A DNA stretch of 8,983 nt from Lachnospiraceae bacterium (lineage in GTDB: Bacteria > Bacillota > Clostridia > Lachnospirales > Lachnospiraceae): assembly GCA_024691145.1 (NCBI GenBank), contig JAILNW010000433.1, forward strand, positions 1 to 8,983, read 5' to 3'. A program made the position numbers and the translations under genes. Under the pieces are notes generated by a model. The model did not search any database, was not told where the DNA came from, and worked only from the letters and a program-made list of their open reading frames with translations. Positions 1 through 6,892 of the stretch are shown here, one piece after another (positions within the stretch are counted from its first letter, which is position 1; the number at the start of each line of letters is the position of its first letter).

Positions 1-27
1 AGCCTATTAGGAAGGGAAGATATTGTA

Positions 28-627
28 ATGAGTAATAAGAGAATGGATAAAGAGGATAATATTATAAATACTAATGAAGAAATGAAGTCTATATATATTG
101 TACTCTCACTTACGGGAACAGGTGCGTCTAGACTCATTAAATTATATACAAGGGAACCTTATTCACATGCTTCTATTGCACTGGATCCAGAGTTAAAGGA
201 GATGTATAGCTTCGCAAGAAGAAGAATACATAATCCATTTACGGCGGGATTTATAAAAGAAGAGATTGATAAGGGTGTTTTTGGCGTTTACAAAGATACT
301 ATGTGCTGTGTTTACAGACATGAGATAACAGCTTCACAGTATGAGATTATAAAAAATGAGATAGAAAAATTTAAAGAAAATGCGGATCAGTATACATACA
401 GTTATCTTGGAGTATTTTACCAGATACTTCATAAACCAAGAAAATCAGCTTATAAATATTTTTGTTCACAGTTTGTAGCATATACTCTTGAAAAATCAGG
501 AGAGAATCTTTTTGACAAACGCAGTGAGATGGTAAGACCTATAGATATAAGAAAATGTGAAAAACTTGATAAGATATATGAGGGAAGACTTACGGATTAT
601 AGAAAGTATACACAACAGTATGTTTAG
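28..627 (+). CDS. Permuted papain-like (NlpC/P60, YiiX-type) amidase-fold protein, function unassigned
   Basis: This encodes a 199-residue soluble protein with no signal peptide or membrane segment. After a polar N-terminus, a strand-rich stretch (residues 21-50) ends in YSHASIAL with His47. A second motif, YFCSQFVAYTLEKSG, holds Cys146. A catalytic His that precedes the Cys in sequence is the reverse of classical papain or NlpC/P60 order and is the hallmark of the circularly permuted group (YiiX/YaeF-like). Members known elsewhere are amidases, peptidases or acyltransferases, often acting on peptides or lipids. The substrate here cannot be read from sequence. The ATG at 28 follows AGGAAGGG at 9-16; Met6 (43) and Met19 (82) have weaker upstream sites. 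A hairpin terminator follows directly, so this gene ends its own unit. The fold assignment rests on these two motifs only; activity is unproven. Confidence 0.72.
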   Translation: MSNKRMDKEDNIINTNEEMKSIYIVLSLTGTGASRLIKLYTREPYSHASIALDPELKEMYSFARRRIHNPFTAGFIKEEIDKGVFGVYKDTMCCVYRHEITASQYEIIKNEIEKFKENADQYTYSYLGVFYQILHKPRKSAYKYFCSQFVAYTLEKSGENLFDKRSEMVRPIDIRKCEKLDKIYEGRLTDYRKYTQQYV

Positions 628-631
628 AACT

Positions 632-670
632 AATGTTACTATTCACTGATATGTGAATAGTAACGTTTTG
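632..670 (+). terminator. Rho-independent terminator after the papain-like gene
   Basis: The 12-bp perfect stem GTTACTATTCAC (635-646) pairs with GTGAATAGTAAC (653-664) around a 6-base loop. It is extended outward by one G-T wobble and two A-T pairs (632-667). The T-tract is short and broken (GTTTTG then CTTTT), so termination may be partial, but the position 8 bases after the stop codon is typical. Confidence 0.8.
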
Positions 671-688
671 CTTTTATAAAAAAATATA

Positions 689-717
689 TTTACAAATATT
701 GAAAAATAGTGTAAAAT
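689..717 (+). promoter_or_regulatory. Sigma-A-type promoter for rho
   Basis: TTTACA (689-694) and TAAAAT (712-717) are separated by exactly 17 bases in an A/T-rich stretch just after the preceding terminator. Transcription would begin near 724, giving a leader of about 95 nt before the rho start. The leader holds a small possible hairpin, TGTGGC (751-756) with GCTACA (761-766), containing one G-U pair. I do not match it to any known riboswitch. Confidence 0.65.
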
Positions 718-817
718 AAAAAAGTAGTTTCTTAATGAGTGTCTAGGACTTGTGGCATAGGCTACATAAATCTTAATAACCCAGAAATAACACAAATTGA
801 TGAAGAGGAGAGTTTGC

Positions 818-2695
818 ATGGCAACGAATTATAACGACATGTCTTTAGTTGAACTTAGAGGCATAGCAAAAGAACGCGGATTGAAAGTTTCCAGTCTCAG
901 AAAAAAGGAACTTATTAATTTATTGGAATCCGTTGATATTAAACTTGAAGAACTACGTGCAAAAGGACAGGAAAAGAAAGAAAAAGAACAGCATGACATT
1001 GATGATAATAAGAATATAGAAAAAAAATCTGAAGATGATTCTGAAGTTAAGAAAACAAGAAAAACAAGAGTAAAAAAATCTGATAATATAGAAGAAATTA
1101 AAGAAGAAAAGAAAGAAATTAAGAAAGAAACAAAAAAAGACACTAAAAAAATCATTAAGGAAAATAAAGAAGATAAAGAGGAGCCTTCGGCAGAGAAAAA
1201 AGAAAAAATATCAGAAGAAACAGATAATAAAAATGATATACAAAAAAATAAAGGTAATGAAGAAGAATTAAAAAATAAAAATTCAGATGAGGAAGCAAAA
1301 CCTGTAAGAAGAACTCAGGATAATTACAAAAATAACAAATATAATTCTGATTATAATAAAAATAAACCACAGAACAGACAGGAATATTATAAAAAAGAAT
1401 ATGCTCAAAGAGAACATCCTCAGAAAGAATATACTCAGAGGGAATTTGTGCCTAGAGAACAGGAGAATCCTGATAAGACTGAGGCACCAAAACCAAGACC
1501 ATCAGGAGAATACCAAGGTGTGGTATTTGATACAAAGGGTGTAACACTTGATAATATTCATGAATATGACAGTGGAGAAACCAAGACAGGTATTCTTGAA
1601 GTACTTTCAGACGGATATGGATTTATAAGATGTGATAATTACCTTCCAGGCGAGAACGATGTATATGTTTCACCTTCTCAGATAAGAAGATTTAATCTTA
1701 AAACAGGTGATATAATAGTAGGAAATACAAAAGTAAGATTACAAAATGAAAAGTTCAGTGCATTATTATTTATAAAATCAATTAATGGTTTTTCTCCGCT
1801 TCTTGCGCAGCAGAGACCTAAGTTTGAAGAACTTACACCTATTTTTCCAGACAGAAGAATAAGACTTGAAAGACCTGGATGTAATCATGCAATGAGAATG
1901 GTTGACATTGTATCACCAGTTGGTACTGGACAGAGAGGTATGATAGTATCACCTCCTAAGGCTGGTAAAACAACATTACTTAAGCAGGTGGCAAAGTCAA
2001 TTACTCAGAATTATCCAGAGAAGAAACTTATAATTCTTCTTATTGATGAAAGACCAGAGGAAGTAACAGATATAAAAGAATCCATAGAAGGAAATAATGT
2101 TGAAGTAATTTACTCTACATTTGATGAACTTCCTGAAAATCACAGAAGAGTTTCAGAGATGGTTATAGAGAGAGGAAAGAGACTTGTTGAGCATAAGATG
2201 GATGTTGTTATTCTTCTTGACAGTATTACAAGACTTGCAAGAGCATATAACCTTACAGTTCAGCCAAGTGGACGAACACTTTCAGGTGGTCTTGATCCCG
2301 CAGCTTTACATATGCCTAAGAAGTTCTTTGGCGCAGCACGTAATATGAGAGAAGGCGGAAGCCTTACAATTCTGGCAACTGCACTGGTTGATACAGGAAG
2401 CCGTATGGACGACGTTGTATTTGAGGAATTTAAAGGAACAGGTAACATGGAACTTGTACTTGACAGAGCTTTATCTGAAAAGAGAATTTTTCCTGCAATT
2501 GATCTTGCAAAATCAAGTACAAGAAGAGATGACTTATTACTTTCAAAAGAAGAAGCAGATGCTGCCAATATTTTGAGAAAAGCATTAAGCGGAATGAAAT
2601 CAGAAGAGGCTCTCGAAAGAATTATAGACTTATTTGTTAAAACAAAATCTAATCAGGAATTTATACATGTAATAAAGAAAACAAGACTCGTATAA
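818..2695 (+). CDS. rho: Transcription termination factor Rho with long disordered insert
   Basis: This is the hexameric RNA helicase that ends transcription at Rho-dependent sites. Residues 1-38 form the N-terminal helical Rho_N (SAP-like) domain. Residues about 45-228 are a low-complexity insert, Lys/Glu-rich and then Asn/Tyr/Gln/Arg-rich. The cold-shock-like RNA-binding domain starts near 257 (GILEVLSDGYGFIR). The ATPase core has Walker A PPKAGKTT (379-386), Walker B VVILLDS ending near Asp468, and the Q/R-loop region GGLDPAALHMPKKFFGAARN. The core looks complete, and at 625 residues the protein is far longer than the 419-residue E. coli Rho because of the insert. I chose ATG 818 because AGGAGAG (806-812) sits five bases upstream. 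A TTG at 797 is in frame but lacks a ribosome site. No convincing terminator follows the stop codon. Confidence 0.97.
   Translation: MATNYNDMSLVELRGIAKERGLKVSSLRKKELINLLESVDIKLEELRAKGQEKKEKEQHDIDDNKNIEKKSEDDSEVKKTRKTRVKKSDNIEEIKEEKKEIKKETKKDTKKIIKENKEDKEEPSAEKKEKISEETDNKNDIQKNKGNEEELKNKNSDEEAKPVRRTQDNYKNNKYNSDYNKNKPQNRQEYYKKEYAQREHPQKEYTQREFVPREQENPDKTEAPKPRPSGEYQGVVFDTKGVTLDNIHEYDSGETKTGILEVLSDGYGFIRCDNYLPGENDVYVSPSQIRRFNLKTGDIIVGNTKVRLQNEKFSALLFIKSINGFSPLLAQQRPKFEELTPIFPDRRIRLERPGCNHAMRMVDIVSPVGTGQRGMIVSPPKAGKTTLLKQVAKSITQNYPEKKLIILLIDERPEEVTDIKESIEGNNVEVIYSTFDELPENHRRVSEMVIERGKRLVEHKMDVVILLDSITRLARAYNLTVQPSGRTLSGGLDPAALHMPKKFFGAARNMREGGSLTILATALVDTGSRMDDVVFEEFKGTGNMELVLDRALSEKRIFPAIDLAKSSTRRDDLLLSKEEADAANILRKALSGMKSEEALERIIDLFVKTKSNQEFIHVIKKTRLV
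1385..1459 (+). repeat. Five degenerate 15-bp (5-residue) repeats in the Rho insert
   Basis: In-frame units encode YYKKE, YAQRE, HPQKE, YTQRE and FVPRE (residues 190-214 of Rho). The pattern is aromatic or His, two variable residues, Lys/Arg, then Glu. The nucleotide units have diverged, so the repeat is better conserved at the protein level than the DNA level. The segment closes the Asn/Tyr/Gln-rich part of the insert just before the Pro-rich linker to the RNA-binding domain. Confidence 0.75.
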
Positions 2696-2714
2696 TTTTT
2701 TTAGGCTCATGCTA

Positions 2715-2743
2715 TTGCATTTTATATTTCCATATGTTATAAT
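2715..2743 (+). promoter_or_regulatory. Extended -10 promoter for rpmE
   Basis: A perfect TATAAT (2738-2743) is preceded by TGT, forming an extended -10 (TGTTATAAT). A partial -35, TTGCAT (2715-2720), lies 17 bases upstream. Transcription should begin near 2750, leaving a leader of about 90 nt. The promoter means rpmE is expressed independently of rho even though no strong terminator separates them. Confidence 0.72.
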
Positions 2744-2779
2744 GTGATAGTTGTTTAATGAGTTTAGTATATTATTTGC

Positions 2780-2819
2780 TAATCTTTAGTTTCGTGTTGA
2801 AACTATAATTATACGATTA
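2780..2819 (+). promoter_or_regulatory. Structured rpmE leader, candidate L31 autoregulatory element
   Basis: A hairpin TAGTTTC (2787-2793), loop GTGTT, GAAACTA (2799-2805) is nested in an outer helix TAATC (2780-2784) with GATTA (2815-2819). The structure ends 8 bases before the AGAGGTG ribosome site (2828-2834), where folding or protein binding could affect initiation. Ribosomal protein leaders for L31 are known in several bacterial groups, including Firmicutes. Whether this one belongs to that class is inference from position and structure only. Confidence 0.45.
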
Positions 2820-2839
2820 ACTTGTAAAGAGGTGAGAAC

Positions 2840-3046
2840 ATGAAAGACGGAATACATCCAAATTATTATCAGGCGGTAGTTGAATGTAACTGTGGTAATA
2901 CATTTACAACAGGTTCTACTAAGGAGAGCATCCACGTAGAAATTTGTTCAAAGTGTCATCCATTCTATACAGGACAGCAGAAGGCAGCAGCAGCTAGAGG
3001 TGCTATAGATAAGTTTAACCGTAAGTATGGTTTAAAACAGGCATAA
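2840..3046 (+). CDS. rpmE: 50S ribosomal protein L31, zinc-binding form
   Basis: This 68-residue protein is full length for bacterial L31, a component of the large ribosomal subunit that contacts the small subunit. It opens with the family signature MKDGIHPNYY and carries Cys16, Cys18, Cys36 and Cys39 (CxC and CxxC). This identifies the zinc-containing C+ form rather than the zinc-free paralogue made under zinc limitation. The C-terminus KFNRKYGL is also typical. The start is supported by AAAGAGGTGAG immediately upstream. The gene has its own promoter and terminator, so it is probably monocistronic. Its place after rho is a common arrangement in Clostridia. Confidence 0.97.
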   Translation: MKDGIHPNYYQAVVECNCGNTFTTGSTKESIHVEICSKCHPFYTGQQKAAAARGAIDKFNRKYGLKQA

Positions 3047-3064
3047 TATTGATTCGTGAAAATC

Positions 3065-3097
3065 TAGGTTGAGATTTTTTAATCTCAGCCTATTTTT
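3065..3097 (+). terminator. Rho-independent terminator after rpmE
   Basis: Stem TAGGTTGAGATT (3065-3076) pairs with AATCTCAGCCTA (3081-3092), 12 bp with one G-U pair and a TTTT loop, followed by five T residues (3093-3097). It lies 18 bases past the rpmE stop and closes that unit before the DUF1385 gene. Confidence 0.88.
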
Positions 3098-3175
3098 CAA
3101 ATGATTTAATAGGTTGAAAAAGAAAGTTTGAGATTAATAACGTAGTTTTATAGAAAAGGTAAGGAAGTGAGCATT

Positions 3176-4963
3176 ATGAAACCATTAGAGGTAAAAGGAC
3201 AAGGTGTAATTGAAGGTGTAATGATGCGAAATAATGACCGCTACGTTCTTGCAATGAGGAAAGAGAATAAAGAGATTGGGTTCATACATGAAGATTGCTC
3301 CGACAGAGGAGACAAGATACCTTTATTAAGGGGGATTTCAGCTTTTCTGGGTGAGATTTTTTTGGGAATAAAAGCAATTACAAGTGCTTCAGATTATAGA
3401 GAAGAACATAGCAAGAATAAAACAACTGCTATGGAAAAGTTATTTAATAAACTCTTTGGAAGAACTGGCGATGAGATGTTTATGGGTATTGTTGTATTGT
3501 TATCAGTAGCAATGTCCGTAGGTTTGTTTATTATTTTGCCATATAAAGGTGGAGAATATTTTGCGCAGACGTATTTTAGAAATCGTCCTATTGTAAGAAT
3601 GGGCATAGAAGCTGTTTCAAGGGCCATTATATTTTTTGTATATCTTGTATATCTTTCAACGAAGAAGGATATGAGAAGGATGTTTATGTATCATGGTGCA
3701 GCTAATATGACACTTAACTGCCTTGAAAAAGGTGAAGTTTTAAGTCTTGACAATGTAAGAAGATATTCTTATAAGAATAAAGGTAATAATGACAAGATTG
3801 TACTTACAGTTTTATTTTACAGTTCGATTCTTATGTCCTTTGTAAGACATGAGAATGTGTGGGTTGTAGTAGGAATTAAGGTTTCCTTACTATTTATTGT
3901 GGCAGCACTTATTTATGAGATTGTAAGACTATATAGAAATGGATGCAATGGTCTTGTGAATCTTCTTAATATTCCTACAGGAATATTACAGGGATTTATT
4001 ACAAAGAAACCTAAAGACGAGATGATTGAGATAGCTATAGCTGCTATTAATGAAGTCTTTGACTGGCGAGCATATTATGAGTCAATGGGCATATATACAG
4101 GTGATTATGGAACGTATGATCCTAATGTTGGACTTGTGGCTCAGGTTGAGTTTATGAATGACGCCACATCATCTATGGTAATGTATTCAGACGATTTTAA
4201 TATGCAGCAGGGTGAAGTCTTTGTTGATAATGGAATGTATACTAATGAAAGCTATATGGAGCCTTCTATGGATCCGAATATGGCTGGAGTTTATGGATAT
4301 GCAGATCCTATGGCAATGCAGGTCATGCCACAGGGTATGCAGGGAATGCCACAGATGCAGGGACAGATAACGCCAGATATGTATCAGAATGTAGATACTA
4401 CCCAGGTAATTGATTTGGCAAAGGATTTACATGAGACACAGGTAATTGACCTTAGCAGAGATTTACATGAGACCCAGGTTATAGATATAAATGATATTAA
4501 TAATCGTGCAATGAGTGATTATAATAATTATAATCAGCCTGCTGAACCATATCAGGAATATGAGGAGTATGAAGAACAGCCACCTCATTATGATGATATG
4601 ATGTATGATGATTATAACGATGGAAGATTCTATAATAAGAATAATAACGATTATCGAAGACAGCCAGACAGAAGAGAATATGCTGAAGATTATGATCAGC
4701 AGATGAGATATGATGAGCGTGATTATCGGCATATGGATTATAATGAACCTGAGTACGATTATAATGAAAAAGATTATTATGAAGATAATAATTATGACAG
4801 ACAGTTTGGCAACGATAATTACGACAGACAGTATGATGGAGGTTTCGGTTATAAACAGGATAATATGCCTGACAATATGAGAAATTATATGGGAAATAAT
4901 CGAGAAGAAGGCGATGCTGTAACAGATGCATTAGACAGGATGTTTGATGATGACAACTATTAG
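3176..4963 (+). CDS. DUF1385 (YqhQ-like) membrane protein with long acidic C-terminal extension
   Basis: Residues 1-300 match the DUF1385 family. It opens with KGQGVIEGVMMRNNDRYVLA, the family signature, and ends with a conserved helix (KPKDEMIEIAIAAINEVF). Hydrophobic segments near 102-121, 148-166, 206-222 and 228-247 suggest about four membrane helices. The family is widespread in Firmicutes and sometimes annotated as a putative metal-dependent enzyme, but its function is unknown. From about residue 297 to 595 there is a tail absent from ordinary family members of about 300 residues. It is Met/Gln-rich, then has three TQVID repeats, then is rich in Asp, Asn, Tyr and Arg (for example two NYDRQ units). 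I chose ATG 3176, eight bases after AAGGAAG (3161-3167); an in-frame GTG at 3167 lies inside that site. No strong promoter was found in 3098-3160. Its 3' end overlaps prmC, implying coupled translation. Confidence 0.88.
   Translation: MKPLEVKGQGVIEGVMMRNNDRYVLAMRKENKEIGFIHEDCSDRGDKIPLLRGISAFLGEIFLGIKAITSASDYREEHSKNKTTAMEKLFNKLFGRTGDEMFMGIVVLLSVAMSVGLFIILPYKGGEYFAQTYFRNRPIVRMGIEAVSRAIIFFVYLVYLSTKKDMRRMFMYHGAANMTLNCLEKGEVLSLDNVRRYSYKNKGNNDKIVLTVLFYSSILMSFVRHENVWVVVGIKVSLLFIVAALIYEIVRLYRNGCNGLVNLLNIPTGILQGFITKKPKDEMIEIAIAAINEVFDWRAYYESMGIYTGDYGTYDPNVGLVAQVEFMNDATSSMVMYSDDFNMQQGEVFVDNGMYTNESYMEPSMDPNMAGVYGYADPMAMQVMPQGMQGMPQMQGQITPDMYQNVDTTQVIDLAKDLHETQVIDLSRDLHETQVIDINDINNRAMSDYNNYNQPAEPYQEYEEYEEQPPHYDDMMYDDYNDGRFYNKNNNDYRRQPDRREYAEDYDQQMRYDERDYRHMDYNEPEYDYNEKDYYEDNNYDRQFGNDNYDRQYDGGFGYKQDNMPDNMRNYMGNNREEGDAVTDALDRMFDDDNY
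4400..4486 (+). repeat. Tandem 36-bp repeats encoding TQVID units in the DUF1385 tail
   Basis: Two full 36-bp units (4400-4435 and 4436-4471) and a partial third (4472-4486) encode TQVIDLAKDLHE, TQVIDLSRDLHE and TQVID. The threonines are residues 409, 421 and 433 of the protein. DNA identity between the full units is high but with synonymous differences (for example GATTTG versus GACCTT), so the repeat is not brand new and has been kept at the protein level. Each unit reads Thr-Gln-Val-Ile-Asp, which fits the Thr-x-x-Ile pattern bound by FHA domains once the threonine is phosphorylated. Confidence 0.85.
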
Positions 4964-5792
4964 AGAATTATTAAAAGAAGGAAGTAAAAGGCTTGCACTT
5001 AATGGTGTTGAAGAGGCAGATGTTGATGCAAGGCTTTTACTTCTTCATGTTCTGAATATTAATTCTGCAGTTTTTTATATGATTATGAATAATGAGGCAG
5101 AAGAAACTGTAATTTACAGATATTATGAACTTATTGATAAAAGGTGTACCCATTATCCATTACAGTATATAACAGGAAGTACAGAATTTATGGGGCTTTC
5201 CTTTAAAGTTGATGAGAATGTTCTTATTCCTAGATTTGATACAGAGATACTGGTTGAAGAAGTTTTAAAACTGGATCTTGATAAAAAGAAGATACTTGAT
5301 ATGTGTACCGGTTCAGGTTGTATAGCTATAAGTTTAAAAAAACTTTTAAAAGGTAATGCTGATGTCACCGGGGTGGATATATCTGAAGGAGCCCTTAAGA
5401 TTGCAGAATATAATGCGAAGATGAATGATACAGAGGTATCTTTCATAAAAAGTGATTTATTTGAAAATATTAACGAAAGATATGATGTTATCGTATCTAA
5501 TCCTCCATATATTAGAACATCTGTAATTAACGAACTTATGGAGGAAGTAAAGTCACATGAACCTTTTATGGCTCTTGATGGCAAGGAAGATGGGCTGTTT
5601 TTTTATGGCAGCATAATAAAAAGTGCACCATTTTTTATGAATGAAGATGCTGTTATGGCATTTGAGATAGGTTATGACCAGGCAGATTCTGTTAAAGATA
5701 TTATGAAAGAGGATTTTTATGATATTAAAGTTATAAGGGATTTTGCAGGGCTTGACAGAGTTGTAATGGGAAGAATTAAAAGTATAAGATAA
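4947..5792 (+). CDS. prmC: Release factor glutamine methyltransferase PrmC (HemK family)
   Basis: This SAM-dependent enzyme N5-methylates the glutamine in the GGQ loop of peptide release factors, raising termination efficiency. The N-terminal helical substrate-binding domain (RELLKEGSKRLALNG onward) leads through the conserved IPRFDTEILVEEVL. The Rossmann methyltransferase domain follows, with the SAM motif DMCTGSGCIAIS starting near residue 118 and the catalytic NPPY at 185-188. At 281 residues it is the normal family length. The start overlaps the end of the DUF1385 gene, with AGGA (4937-4940) as ribosome site. ATG 4947 and ATG 4950 are both plausible (281 or 280 residues); TTG 4944 is less likely. 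Its target RF1 is encoded next, after a 17-base gap, so both are probably cotranscribed with the DUF1385 gene. Confidence 0.95.
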   Translation: MMTTIRELLKEGSKRLALNGVEEADVDARLLLLHVLNINSAVFYMIMNNEAEETVIYRYYELIDKRCTHYPLQYITGSTEFMGLSFKVDENVLIPRFDTEILVEEVLKLDLDKKKILDMCTGSGCIAISLKKLLKGNADVTGVDISEGALKIAEYNAKMNDTEVSFIKSDLFENINERYDVIVSNPPYIRTSVINELMEEVKSHEPFMALDGKEDGLFFYGSIIKSAPFFMNEDAVMAFEIGYDQADSVKDIMKEDFYDIKVIRDFAGLDRVVMGRIKSIR

Positions 5793-5809
5793 GAAATGAG
5801 GATTTAAAG

Positions 5810-6886
5810 ATGTTTGATAAGTTAGAGGACATATTAATAAGATTTCAGGAAATACTGGATGAACTTAATGATTCAGCTGTTACTTCAAATCAGGAGAGAT
5901 TCAGGGCTCTTATGAAGGAACAGACAGATCTTGCTCCTATTGTTGAAAAATACAAAGAATATAAGGCTGCTAAAGATGGTATTGAAGAGAGTCTGCTTAT
6001 GCTTGAGGAAGAATCAGATGAAGACATGAGGGAACTTGCTAAAGAGGAACTTGCAGAGTGCAAGGCTAAGGTTGCTTCATGTGAGGAGGAACTTAAGATT
6101 TTATTACTTCCAAAGGACCCTAATGATGAGAAGAACGTTGTAGTTGAAATTCGTGGTGGTGCAGGCGGAGACGAGGCTGCATTATTTGCTGCAGATCTTT
6201 TCAGAATGTATACAAGATTTGCAGAACGTAACAGATGGAAGATTGATATGATGAATATGAACGAGAACGGTCTTGGAGGTTTCAAGGAAGTTGTATTTAT
6301 GATAAATGGACAGGGAGCTTATTCAAAGCTTAAGTATGAGAGTGGTGTTCATCGTGTACAGCGTATACCTGTTACTGAGTCTGGTGGAAGAATACATACA
6401 TCTACAGCAACAGTTGCAATTATGCCTGAAGCTGAGGAGGTTGATGTTCATATAGATATGAATGACTGTAAGATTGATGTATTCAGAGCTTCTGGTAATG
6501 GTGGACAGTGCGTTAATACAACTGACTCTGCTGTAAGACTTACACATATTCCTACAGGTATTGTTATTTCCTGCCAGGATGAAAAGTCACAGTTAAAGAA
6601 CAGAGATAAAGCCCTTAAGGTTTTACGTTCCAAATTGTACGAATTAGAGCTTGAAAAGGCACACAGCGCAGAGGCAGAGGCAAGAAGAAGCCAGGTGGGT
6701 ACAGGCGACAGATCAGAGAAGATAAGAACATATAATTTTCCACAGGGACGAGTAACTGACCATAGAATTAAGTTTACTTCCCACAGACTTCTTGAGATAC
6801 TTGATGGAGATTTATATGAAGTGCTTGATAATCTGATTGCAGCAGATCAGGCGGCTAAACTTGCAAATATGTCGGAAAATGATTAA
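5810..6886 (+). CDS. prfA: Peptide chain release factor 1 (RF1)
   Basis: RF1 recognises UAA and UAG stop codons in the ribosomal A site and triggers release of the finished protein. At 358 residues it is full length. The N-terminal coiled region (1-100) precedes the conserved VEIRGGAGGDEAALFA. The stop-codon-reading tripeptide is Pro187-Val188-Thr189 in RVQRIPVTESGGRIHTS; the PxT form marks RF1 rather than the SPF of RF2. The peptidyl-tRNA hydrolysis loop is Gly231-Gly232-Gln233, whose Gln is the expected PrmC substrate. The C-terminal TYNFPQGRVTDHRI is also typical. The start has GAGGA (5798-5802) seven bases upstream. No clear intrinsic terminator follows, so readthrough into the next gene is possible. 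Confidence 0.97.
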   Translation: MFDKLEDILIRFQEILDELNDSAVTSNQERFRALMKEQTDLAPIVEKYKEYKAAKDGIEESLLMLEEESDEDMRELAKEELAECKAKVASCEEELKILLLPKDPNDEKNVVVEIRGGAGGDEAALFAADLFRMYTRFAERNRWKIDMMNMNENGLGGFKEVVFMINGQGAYSKLKYESGVHRVQRIPVTESGGRIHTSTATVAIMPEAEEVDVHIDMNDCKIDVFRASGNGGQCVNTTDSAVRLTHIPTGIVISCQDEKSQLKNRDKALKVLRSKLYELELEKAHSAEAEARRSQVGTGDRSEKIRTYNFPQGRVTDHRIKFTSHRLLEILDGDLYEVLDNLIAADQAAKLANMSEND

Positions 6887-6892
6887 CTTTCC

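Noticed and set aside
797..817. TTG start for Rho adding seven residues
   Set aside because: The added residues overlap the strong AGGAGAG site that serves the ATG at 818, and MATNYNDMS is a typical Rho_N beginning.
829..1370. Minus-strand open frames opposite the Rho insert (Ser/Phe/Leu-rich and Tyr/Phe/Leu-rich)
   Set aside because: They are complements of the Lys/Glu- and Asn/Tyr-rich codons of rho and have no ribosome site or family resemblance.
2700..2725. Terminator after rho
   Set aside because: Only a 4-bp ATGC/GCAT hairpin (2709-2720) is present, and it overlaps the -35 region of the rpmE promoter.
2758..2808. A 16-codon ATG frame in the rpmE leader as an upstream peptide
   Set aside because: No ribosome binding site precedes it, and its ATG lies within about 10 bases of the predicted transcription start.
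3098..3160. Promoter for the DUF1385 gene
   Set aside because: TTGAAA (3114-3119) has only TAATAA at 15-base spacing, and TTGAGA (3128-3133) only TATAGA at 15; neither is convincing. A promoter is expected after the terminator but cannot be placed.
4463..4931. Two minus-strand open frames opposite the DUF1385 tail (Ile-rich and His/Tyr/Asn-rich)
   Set aside because: Their composition is the mirror of GAT, TAT and AAT codons on the plus strand, and the plus-strand frame continues from a clear family domain.
5153..6633. Minus-strand frames opposite prmC and prfA, including 5153-5584, 5890-6285 and 6323-6633
   Set aside because: They lie entirely opposite two secure, full-length conserved genes and show no ribosome sites or recognisable domains.
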